10,665 nucleotides of DNA from NCBI GenBank assembly GCA_001819145.1, contig MHLV01000033.1, positions 1 through 10,665 of the forward strand, given 5' to 3'. Shown here one piece after another: positions 5,479 through 10,665 of the stretch. The notes below the pieces were generated by a model. It worked only from the letters and a program-made list of their open reading frames with translations. It searched no databases and was not told where the DNA came from. Source of the DNA: Candidatus Nealsonbacteria bacterium RBG_13_36_15 (GTDB lineage Bacteria > Patescibacteriota > Minisyncoccia > Minisyncoccales > RBG-13-36-15). Each line of letters begins with the position of its first letter. The first letter of the stretch is position 1. Both the position numbers and the translations under genes were made by a program.

Positions 5479-6204
5479 ATGCTAATTCTAATTAATGTTA
5501 TAATTTTTAGTTTTATAGCAGGGCTTTCCACTATCTTCGGGATTTATCTTGTTCGCCGATTTGAAGAACTGATAAAACGAAATGTTATTTTTCTGATAAG
5601 TTTTGCGATTGGAGTTTTATTGGCCAATGCTTTTTTTCATTTAATACCAGAAGCAATTGAAATTAATCCCACCTGGTTTTATTGGACATTAGGTACCATT
5701 ATCTTTCTTTTCCTGCTTGAGCATTTTGTTATTATCCATTCCTGCCACGAAGAAGAATGTGACGTTCACGCTTTAGGGGCTGTTAGTTTTTTAGGAATAG
5801 TTTTTCACTCGCTTATTGACGGAATTGTTATTGGGGTAGGCTTTGAAGTGGGTTTTATGGTTGGTTTATTAACTTCTTTGGCTGTTATTTTCCACGAAAC
5901 AGCAGAGGGGGCTTTTATCTACACATTGCTAATTCATGATAAGAAATTTCAGGCAAAAGCCCTTCTGCTTTCTTGGATTGTCGCTTTAGCCACGCCACTT
6001 GGAGCTATTGCCACTTTTTTGCTGATCCAAGAGGTCTCGCCATTGGTTTTAAGCTGGCTGCTGGCAGCTGCTGCCGGCAGCTTTATTTATATTGGCGCCT
6101 CTGATTTGATACCGGAAGCCCACAAGAAATATAATTTTTTGAATATATTTTTGGTTTTAGCCGGCATTATTTTTGTTTTTGCCGTTGGCCGGTTTTTAGG
6201 TTAA
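5479..6204 (+). CDS. ZIP family divalent metal transporter
   Basis: A 241-residue polytopic protein of the ZIP (ZupT/GufA-like) family, which moves zinc, iron or other divalent metals into the cytoplasm. About seven to eight helices are visible. The binuclear metal site motifs are present in the expected helices: HSLIDG at 110-115 in helix 4 (His110, Asp114) and HETAEG at 139-144 in helix 5 (His139, Glu140, Glu143), where many relatives have HNxPEG-like sequences. Helix 2 carries FHLIPEA at 53-59 and the last part repeats a DLIPEAH motif at 209-215. The loop before helix 4 contains HSCHEEECDVH at 87-97, a Cys/His/acidic cluster that likely binds metal. It follows the two-helix protein gene by 5 bp. 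Metal specificity cannot be read from the sequence. No terminator was seen downstream. Confidence 0.9.
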   Translation: MLILINVIIFSFIAGLSTIFGIYLVRRFEELIKRNVIFLISFAIGVLLANAFFHLIPEAIEINPTWFYWTLGTIIFLFLLEHFVIIHSCHEEECDVHALGAVSFLGIVFHSLIDGIVIGVGFEVGFMVGLLTSLAVIFHETAEGAFIYTLLIHDKKFQAKALLLSWIVALATPLGAIATFLLIQEVSPLVLSWLLAAAAGSFIYIGASDLIPEAHKKYNFLNIFLVLAGIIFVFAVGRFLG

Positions 6205-6259
6205 AATAAAAAATCAAAAAGGTCGAAAAAATCTAAAAATTTATAAAAATATATAATTT

Positions 6260-7078
6260 ATGAACGAACAAGAAATTAAAAGTCTAAAAGAGAGCAAGAA
6301 ATCTTTGTTAATTGCTTTCATTGTTCTCTTAAATGTATTTTTAGCTGTCTTAATTGTTTCTGGTACGGTTGATATCCAAAATAAAATTAAAGAAGGAAAG
6401 TATATCGGCCAAGAGATTGAAACCAAGAATACGATTACAATATCTGATACCGGAGAGATTTATACAAAGCCCGATTTAGCGATTACTACCCTTTCTGTTA
6501 TAACTGAGGCCAAAACAGTAAGCGAAGCAATGAAGGAAAATACAGAGAAAATGAATAAAGTTATTAATTTCGTGAAGGGCGAGGGGGTTGAAGAGAAAGA
6601 TTTACAGACTACTAATTTTAATATTTATCCCCGTTACGAATATAGGGAAACAGAAATTTTTTCTTATCCTCCTTCTGATAAAAGAGTGCTTGTCGGCTAT
6701 GAAGCAACCCAAAGACTCCAGGTAAAAATCAGAAACATGGAGAAGATCGGCAAGATTATTGAAGGAGCAACAGCAAATGGCGCTAATCAAGTTGGAGATT
6801 TACAATTTACTGTTGATAAACAAGACGAACTAAAAGATCAGGCAAGAAAGCAGGCGATTGATAAGGCAAAAACAAAAGCAGAGACATTAGCTTCACAACT
6901 GGGAGTGAATTTGGTAAGGATTACTAACTTCAGCGAAAGCGCTGTATTGCCATACTACCCCATTGATTTAAAATACGCTGAAGTGCCAGCTGAGGGTTTG
7001 GGAGGCGGCGCGCCCGAAATTGAAACCGGCGAGAATAAAATAACAGTTACTGTAACTATCACTTACGAAATTAATTAA
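6260..7078 (+). CDS. SIMPL domain-containing membrane-anchored protein (DUF541)
   Basis: A 272-residue protein of the SIMPL/BP26 (DUF541) family. Residues 1-14 are charged, 15-35 are one hydrophobic anchor (LLIAFIVLLNVFLAVLIVSG), and the rest lies outside the membrane. The SIMPL domain starts at about 57 with ITISDTGEIYTKPDLAITTLSV, which is the typical first strand, continues with the helix and LQTTNFNIYPRYEY (115-128), then VGYEATQRLQVKI (145-157), and ends with DQARKQAIDKAKTKAETLASQLGV (193-215) and a final strand KITVTVTITYEI (260-271). SIMPL proteins form oligomeric surface or periplasmic assemblies; the molecular role is unclear. The gene starts 55 bp after the ZIP gene, with A/T-rich -10-like sequences (TATAAA at 6242, TATAAT at 6252) but no Shine-Dalgarno. 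The nitroreductase gene follows after 15 bp. Confidence 0.9.
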   Translation: MNEQEIKSLKESKKSLLIAFIVLLNVFLAVLIVSGTVDIQNKIKEGKYIGQEIETKNTITISDTGEIYTKPDLAITTLSVITEAKTVSEAMKENTEKMNKVINFVKGEGVEEKDLQTTNFNIYPRYEYRETEIFSYPPSDKRVLVGYEATQRLQVKIRNMEKIGKIIEGATANGANQVGDLQFTVDKQDELKDQARKQAIDKAKTKAETLASQLGVNLVRITNFSESAVLPYYPIDLKYAEVPAEGLGGGAPEIETGENKITVTVTITYEIN

Positions 7079-7093
7079 AAAGCGGATTAAAAA

Positions 7094-7606
7094 ATGAATG
7101 TCCACGAAGCCATTAAAAAAAGGTGGGCAGTAAGAAATTACAGGCCAAACCCTGTGCCAGAAGAAAGTTTAAACAAAATATTGGAAGCTGCAAGGTTGGC
7201 ACCCTCTGCCCACAATAAACAGGGCTGGAAGTTTATAGTGGTTAAAGATTCAAGCAAAAGAAAAAAATTAAGTAAGGCTTCCGGCCAAGATTTTTTAGCT
7301 AAAGCGCCAATAATAATTGCTGGCGTTGCTTTAGATCCTGATTACATTATGGACTCTGAAGTTCCAGCTTATGCAGTAAATTTAGGAATTGCCATGGAAC
7401 ATATTGCCCTATCCGCCGTAGAAGAAGGTTTAGGCACTTGCTGGATTGGAAGCTTTTCTCAAAAGGAAGCTAAAGAGGTATTAAAAATTCCTGAAAAATA
7501 TAAGATAGTAGCTTTAATGCCTATTGGTTTTCCTGCTGATAAATCTACGCCAAAATTCAGAAAAGATCTAAAAAAAATTGCTTGCTATGAAAATTTCATT
7601 GAATAA
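7094..7606 (+). CDS. Nitroreductase family protein (FMN-dependent)
   Basis: A 170-residue protein of the nitroreductase fold, at the short end for the family. FMN-binding motifs are visible: RWAVRNYRPNPV at 10-21 with the arginines that hold the FMN phosphate, APSAHNKQGWKF at 36-47 (Ser38 and Asn41 in the usual flavin-contacting positions), the central helix region NLGIAMEHIALSAVEEGLGTCWIG at 96-119, and ALMPIGFPADKSTPKFRKDL at 140-159, where the terminal Arg/Lys pair usually contacts the flavin phosphate. Enzymes of this family use NAD(P)H to reduce quinones, nitro compounds or other acceptors, usually as dimers; the natural substrate here is unknown. It starts 15 bp after the SIMPL gene and is probably co-transcribed with it. 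No Shine-Dalgarno is seen. Confidence 0.92.
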   Translation: MNVHEAIKKRWAVRNYRPNPVPEESLNKILEAARLAPSAHNKQGWKFIVVKDSSKRKKLSKASGQDFLAKAPIIIAGVALDPDYIMDSEVPAYAVNLGIAMEHIALSAVEEGLGTCWIGSFSQKEAKEVLKIPEKYKIVALMPIGFPADKSTPKFRKDLKKIACYENFIE

Positions 7607-7652
7607 CATATTTTAGCTTAAAGGTCGGAAATAAGTTAATTTTGTCAATTTT

Positions 7653-7868
7653 ATGAAACAAATTTCAATCCATGGCTATATAACCAAATACGAAGATAAA
7701 GACTACAACGGAATAAGATATTTACTTGAAGATTTACAGTATGATGAAGCTAAGGTCTTTTTTGAGCAAGCCAGACTTCACGGTTCTGCTCAATTTGAAG
7801 ATGATTTTGAAGGTCAATATATATTGAACCGTAATCCAGATGGTACTTATGATTTGGGTAGAAGGTAA
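7653..7868 (+). CDS. Hypothetical 71-residue acidic protein
   Basis: No named family recognised. The protein is soluble and acidic, with a mixed pattern: an N-terminal strand-like ISIHGYITKY, an acidic amphipathic helix around 22-43 (RYLLEDLQYDEAKVFFEQAR), then a segment HGSAQFEDDFEGQYILNRNPDGTYDLGRR in which alternating hydrophobic residues suggest two or three beta strands closed by a DGTY turn. This tail resembles short uncharacterised proteins seen in CPR genomes, in recollection only. No cysteines and no signal. It sits alone between the nitroreductase and HD-domain genes, 46 bp after the former, with an AAAGGTCGG motif in the gap and no Shine-Dalgarno. Composition and clean codon use support a real gene. 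Confidence 0.65.
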   Translation: MKQISIHGYITKYEDKDYNGIRYLLEDLQYDEAKVFFEQARLHGSAQFEDDFEGQYILNRNPDGTYDLGRR

Positions 7869-7930
7869 TAATTAAAAGGCAAGAGTTAATCAATATATTC
7901 TTCGGCCTTAATTAAAAATCAGACTATTTT

Positions 7931-8485
7931 ATGACTCGCCAAGAAGCTTTAGCTTTATTAAAAGAAAACATTAAAAATCAAAATTTAGTCAAACATTGTT
8001 TAGCGGTAGAAGCTGTTATGAAAGGCTTGGCTAGATATTTCAGCCAAAACGAAGAAAAATGGGGTCTAACCGGGCTTTTGCATGATATTGATTATGAGAA
8101 AACTCAAAATGATCCCAACCAGCATTCATTAGTGGGAGCTCGCCTTCTTGAAGGTTTGGGAATAGATAAAGATATCTGCCGGGCAGTTAAGGTTCACAAT
8201 GAAGCTCACGAGGATTTACCAGAAACATTAATGGAAAAAGCTCTTTATGTTTCAGACCCTTTAACTGGTTTAATTGTTGCTGCCGTTTTAGTTTTACCTT
8301 CAAAAAAAATTAATGACCTAGAAGTAAAGTCCCTGTTAAATCGTTTTAAAGAGAAGGCTTTTGCCAAGAGGGCTAATCGGGGAATTATTGAAAAATGCCA
8401 GGAATATTTAAATTTAAATTTAGAAGAATTTTTCAAAATAAGCCTTCAATCAATGCAAGAAATCTCTGAAAACTTAAACCTCTAA
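7931..8485 (+). CDS. HD domain-containing phosphohydrolase
   Basis: A 184-residue HD-superfamily protein. The metal ligands are in order: His22 (VKHCLAVE), His51-Asp52 in GLLHDIDYE, His65 in NQHSLVGARLL, His89 in VKVHNEAH and Asp109 in YVSDPLTGLI. This arrangement (H...HD...H...H...D) is that of small HDIG-type metal-dependent phosphohydrolases, which act on nucleotides or other phosphoesters; substrate cannot be deduced. The C-terminal third (about 125-184) is helical, with EVKSLLNRFKEKAFAKRANRG looking like an extra helical lid. It starts 62 bp after the 71-residue gene. Its stop codon lies inside an 18-bp near-palindrome followed by a T run, which might act as a weak terminator. No Shine-Dalgarno. 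Confidence 0.87.
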   Translation: MTRQEALALLKENIKNQNLVKHCLAVEAVMKGLARYFSQNEEKWGLTGLLHDIDYEKTQNDPNQHSLVGARLLEGLGIDKDICRAVKVHNEAHEDLPETLMEKALYVSDPLTGLIVAAVLVLPSKKINDLEVKSLLNRFKEKAFAKRANRGIIEKCQEYLNLNLEEFFKISLQSMQEISENLNL

Positions 8486-8496
8486 TATATTATAGG
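8479..8496. repeat. Near-perfect 18-bp palindrome at the end of the HD gene
   Basis: CCTCTAATATATTATAGG is a palindrome with one mismatched pair. It overlaps the TAA stop (8483-8485) and ends 2 bp before the TTGATT -35 of the next small gene; a T7 run follows at 8503-8509. It could be a weak terminator of the HD gene or an operator of the small gene. Function not shown. Confidence 0.45.
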
Positions 8497-8498
8497 CC

Positions 8499-8526
8499 TT
8501 GATTTTTTTAACTAAATGATTATAAT
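8499..8526 (+). promoter_or_regulatory. Promoter of the 30-residue membrane peptide gene
   Basis: TTGATT (8499-8504) is followed after 16 bp by a consensus TATAAT (8521-8526). The expected start, 7-9 nt downstream, is 8533-8535, at the ATG of the small gene at 8535. It is one of the best promoter matches in the window. Confidence 0.7.
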
Positions 8527-8534
8527 ATAAATAT

Positions 8535-8627
8535 ATGAGCAGGTTCGACCTTTTAATAGGCTTAATCGTTTTAGTTTTTCTTGTTTGGTATTTATCAAAT
8601 AACTTTTTGCCAAGTCTCGTAAAATAA
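8535..8627 (+). CDS. Hypothetical 30-residue single-helix membrane peptide
   Basis: The peptide reads MSRFDLLIGLIVLVFLVWYL followed by SNNFLPSLVK and a TAA stop. Residues about 5-20 form one uninterrupted hydrophobic helix, with a charged N terminus and a short polar tail ending in Lys. It lies in the otherwise empty 219-bp gap between the HD gene and rpmE. A TTGATT-16-TATAAT promoter starts exactly at the ATG, implying a leaderless mRNA, and this positional agreement is the main reason for calling such a short gene. There is no Shine-Dalgarno. Small single-pass peptides of this kind are often regulators or subunits of larger membrane complexes, or toxins of type I systems; nothing here distinguishes these. 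Alternative: a chance open frame downstream of a promoter that makes a small RNA or the rpmE leader. Confidence 0.5.
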   Translation: MSRFDLLIGLIVLVFLVWYLSNNFLPSLVK

Positions 8628-8675
8628 AAATAAGAAAATTTATGCCTCCAAAGTTCTGGTTGGCTATTTTTAATT

Positions 8676-8681
8676 TATAAT
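8676..8681 (+). promoter_or_regulatory. Possible -10 element of the rpmE-prfA operon
   Basis: A consensus TATAAT lies 23 bp before the rpmE ATG at 8705; transcription would start near 8688 with a 17-nt leader. No convincing -35 is found at 16-18 bp upstream. The leader has no Shine-Dalgarno. Confidence 0.45.
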
Positions 8682-8704
8682 ATTAACGGGCTTACTTAAT
8701 TTAT

Positions 8705-8917
8705 ATGAAAAAAGATATTCACCCAAAATATTTTCCTAACGCTAGGGTAATTTGCGCTTGCGGTAATACTTTTGAAGTTGGCTCAACTAAGGAACATATT
8801 GAAATTGAAATTTGTTCTAAGTGCCATCCTTTTTATAGCGGGAAAGAAAAAATTTTAGATAGAATGGGACGGGTTGAAAAGTTTAGGAAAAGATTGGCTA
8901 AAAAGAAGAAGAAATAA
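8705..8917 (+). CDS. rpmE: Ribosomal protein L31 (bL31), zinc-binding form
   Basis: A 70-residue protein, normal length for bL31 of the large ribosomal subunit. It begins MKKDIHPKYFPNARVICACG, matching the conserved L31 start (KxxIHPxY). The zinc ligands are all present: Cys17 and Cys19 (CACG) and Cys37 and Cys40 (CSKC), so this is the C+ form rather than the zinc-independent paralogue. The conserved HPFYSGKEKILDRMGRVEKF at 41-60 follows and the tail is poly-lysine. L31 sits at the central protuberance and bridges to the small subunit. The stop is 2 bp before the prfA start, so both are translated from one mRNA; this rpmE-prfA order is common in bacteria. Confidence 0.97.
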   Translation: MKKDIHPKYFPNARVICACGNTFEVGSTKEHIEIEICSKCHPFYSGKEKILDRMGRVEKFRKRLAKKKKK

Positions 8918-8919
8918 TA

Positions 8920-9954
8920 ATGAATTTAGAGGAAGCTCAAAAAGAATATGATGATATTGTTGAAGAATTCAGCGATCCTGATCTTGTTTCAGACCTGGAA
9001 AAGTTTGAAGAATTATCAAAAAAGAAGAATTATCTTGAAAAAATCATCACTAAAAAAAACGAGCTCCGGGAATTAAAAAAGAAAATAGAAGAAGATAAAA
9101 CAATCCTGAAAGCCGAAGAAAATCCATCTCTTATTAGTTTAGCTGAAAATGAGTTATCTGATCTTTATAACCAAGAGAAGAAACTAAATGAAGAATTAAA
9201 TGTCTTATTAAAAGAAGAAAGTGAACCAAAAATTGGCTCTGTAATTATTGAAATTCGAGCCGGTACCGGAGGAAAAGAAGCTTCTCTTTTCGCCAGAGAT
9301 CTTTTTAGAATGTATTCAAAATATGCTTCCTCAGTTGGCTGGAAACAAAAGGTTTTAGAATCAAGATTAAGCGATTTGGGGGGATATAAAGAGATAATAT
9401 TTTTACTATCTAACAACGATGTTTTCTCTATGATGAAGTATGAAGGCGGGGTTCACAGGGTTCAAAGAATTCCCGAAACCGAAAAGTCAGGAAGAATTCA
9501 TACTTCAACAGCCACAGTGGCTGTCCTGCCAAAACCCAAAAAAACCCAGATTAAAATAAATCCCCAAGACTTAAAAATTGATTTGTATCGGGCTTCTGGT
9601 CCTGGCGGACAAAATGTTAACCGAAGAGAAACGGCAGTTAGAATTACTCATTTGTCTTCGGGTATTGTTGTGGCTTCTCAGGCTGAAAGAAATCAACGCC
9701 AAAATAAAGAAAATGCCTTAGCGATTTTGGAAGCTAAACTTTTAGAGCAGAAAGAAATAGCTGAGCAAGAAAAAATCCACGGAAAAAGACGCTCACAAAT
9801 TGGCCGAGCAAAGAGGGCTGAAAAAATTAGAACTTATAACTTTCCTCAAAATAGATTAACTGATCATCGAATTAAAAAAAGTTGGAAAAATTTAGAAGAG
9901 ATTTTTGAAGGAAAATTAAATCCAGTTATTGAAAAAATAAAAACAAAGTTGTAA
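8920..9954 (+). CDS. prfA: Peptide chain release factor 1 (RF1)
   Basis: A 344-residue class I release factor, slightly shorter than the roughly 360 of E. coli. The N-terminal domain (1-100) is a charged coiled-coil hairpin. The codon-recognition motif is PET at 185-187 within RVQRIPETEKSGRIHTS, the PxT signature of RF1, so it reads UAA and UAG; RF2 would have SPF. The catalytic GGQ is at 229-231 in ASGPGGQNVNRRETAVRITH. In most RF1 proteins the following residues are TTDSAVR; here RRETAVR is found, a variation I associate with CPR proteins. The peptide release region SQAERNQRQNKENAL (253-267) is intact. It starts 2 bp after rpmE and ends before a strong terminator. No mtase gene prmC follows, unlike in many bacteria. 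Confidence 0.97.
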   Translation: MNLEEAQKEYDDIVEEFSDPDLVSDLEKFEELSKKKNYLEKIITKKNELRELKKKIEEDKTILKAEENPSLISLAENELSDLYNQEKKLNEELNVLLKEESEPKIGSVIIEIRAGTGGKEASLFARDLFRMYSKYASSVGWKQKVLESRLSDLGGYKEIIFLLSNNDVFSMMKYEGGVHRVQRIPETEKSGRIHTSTATVAVLPKPKKTQIKINPQDLKIDLYRASGPGGQNVNRRETAVRITHLSSGIVVASQAERNQRQNKENALAILEAKLLEQKEIAEQEKIHGKRRSQIGRAKRAEKIRTYNFPQNRLTDHRIKKSWKNLEEIFEGKLNPVIEKIKTKL

Positions 9955-9970
9955 GAATCTTCTTTTTATC

Positions 9971-10000
9971 AAAAAAAACCGCCGGAAAGGCGTTTTTTTT
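9971..10000. terminator. Bidirectional terminator between prfA and the transglycosylase gene
   Basis: An A8 run, then CGCC (9980-9983), a GGAAA loop and GGCG (9989-9992), then T8. The symmetrical A and T runs give a U tract on either strand, so it can end both prfA (plus) and the convergent gene on the minus strand. Confidence 0.85.
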
Positions 10001-10025
10001 GTTAGCTCTAGAGCAAAAATCAAGA

Positions 10026-10665
10026 TTACTGAGCTTTCTCAATTATGTCAATGTCTGTTTGATATCTTTTAGCTAAGCTTAAAACAGAATCTCCGTAAAA
10101 TCGATATCTCGGATTGGTAGAACCAGAAAAATAAATCATTGCTGCCCTCCATTCTGCATCATAGGTTTGCTGGGCCGCACCATAATCTGCTAAATACAAG
10201 GCAGCAGCTAAGAAAGAATCTCTCATGTCCCAGGGGTTGGCAGTATTTCTGGTAATTTGAGCTACTCTATCTTTATATATTGCCCAAGTTGAGGGAATAA
10301 ACTGGGCCGGACCCATCGCTCCTCCCCAACCAAAAGACATCGGACAAGAAACAGGAGTGGCGTAAGGATCTTTTCCTAAAGCTTTAGTAACATTCAAAAA
10401 ATAAGGGACATCACGAGAAGGATTCATAACCCGAGGGATTGTCTGGCCAGGATTATTAATTCTTATCCCTGCTCCTGTTTGTGAATTTGATAAATAACAC
10501 TGGCCAACATTCTTGCCAATATTTGATTCTTGGGTTAAAACAGCCAACAAAAGTGCTGGTCTTACCCCAGTAATACCTTTAACATAATTAGCTAAATCTA
10601 AGGCCTCCCCAAAGGTCGGGGCTTTTGGAGTGCCCACTAATTCAAAAATTCTCTTTTTAATCTCA
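10026..10665 (-). CDS. Lytic transglycosylase (SLT-like) domain protein, 5' end outside window
   Basis: About 212 codons of an open frame running off the window edge. The lysozyme-like transglycosylase domain is clear: ALLLAVLTQESNIG contains the catalytic Glu (Glu37 counting from the GTG at 10637), followed by GAMGPAQFIPSTW and by the helix SFLAAALYLADYGA, and NPRYRFYGDSVLSLAKRYQ near the end. Such enzymes cleave the MurNAc-GlcNAc bond of peptidoglycan with formation of an anhydro ring. An inserted segment with the CYLSNSQTGAGIRINNPG and VSCPMSFGWG pieces carries two cysteines, suggesting a disulfide and an exported enzyme. A GTG at 10637 could be taken as a start, but the frame stays open for nine more codons to the edge (EIKKRIFELV), so the real start and any signal or coiled-coil region lie outside. 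It is convergent with prfA across a shared terminator. Confidence 0.9.
   Translation of the reverse strand, partial: EIKKRIFELVGTPKAPTFGEALDLANYVKGITGVRPALLLAVLTQESNIGKNVGQCYLSNSQTGAGIRINNPGQTIPRVMNPSRDVPYFLNVTKALGKDPYATPVSCPMSFGWGGAMGPAQFIPSTWAIYKDRVAQITRNTANPWDMRDSFLAAALYLADYGAAQQTYDAEWRAAMIYFSGSTNPRYRFYGDSVLSLAKRYQTDIDIIEKAQ

Noticed and set aside
10005..10014. 10-bp palindrome GCTCTAGAGC after the prfA terminator
   Set aside because: Short and single-copy in the window, with no promoter next to it; chance is likely.

Overview
The window looks like a piece of a small, AT-rich bacterial genome of the Candidatus Patescibacteria (CPR) type, most likely Parcubacteria-like. This is an inference from the mix of genes: compact housekeeping genes, a SIMPL-domain protein, a lytic transglycosylase and a stand-alone Cas4-like nuclease, interleaved with short, single-copy-looking membrane or Cys-rich proteins without a recognisable family. 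Most genes lack a Shine-Dalgarno sequence and several appear leaderless. The genetic code is standard: of 16 visible stop codons 13 are TAA, two TAG and one TGA. No mobile element, CRISPR array, tRNA or rRNA was seen.

Region 1 (1-2390, minus strand): the RNase P RNA gene (rnpB) with a strong promoter, then murJ (lipid II flippase) with its own promoter, then the first 24 codons of lepA (elongation factor 4), cut by the window edge. Region 2 (2290-4705, plus strand): a divergent promoter formed by an inverted repeat shared with rnpB, a Cys-rich hypothetical gene with the only strong Shine-Dalgarno in the window and its own terminator, a PD-(D/E)XK nuclease gene that looks leaderless, and an overlapping pair coding for a membrane-anchored acidic protein and an exported coiled-coil protein. 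A bidirectional terminator closes this block and the facing minus-strand gene for a three-helix membrane protein (4730-5050).

Region 3 (5222-8627, plus strand): a two-helix small membrane protein followed after 5 bp by a ZIP-family metal transporter, a membrane-anchored SIMPL protein, a short nitroreductase, a 71-residue acidic hypothetical protein, an HD-domain phosphohydrolase and, in a gap otherwise empty, a 30-residue single-helix membrane peptide with a clear promoter at its start codon. Region 4 (8705-10665): rpmE (ribosomal protein L31) and prfA (release factor 1) as a tight translation operon, a bidirectional terminator, and on the minus strand the C-terminal part of a lytic transglycosylase whose 5' end lies outside the window.

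Functionally the window is mainly housekeeping: RNA processing (rnpB), translation (lepA, rpmE, prfA), cell wall synthesis and remodelling (murJ, transglycosylase), and metal and redox metabolism (ZIP, nitroreductase). The most original material is the small membrane and exported proteins (2390, 3581/3870, 4730, 5222, 8535) and the promoter architecture.
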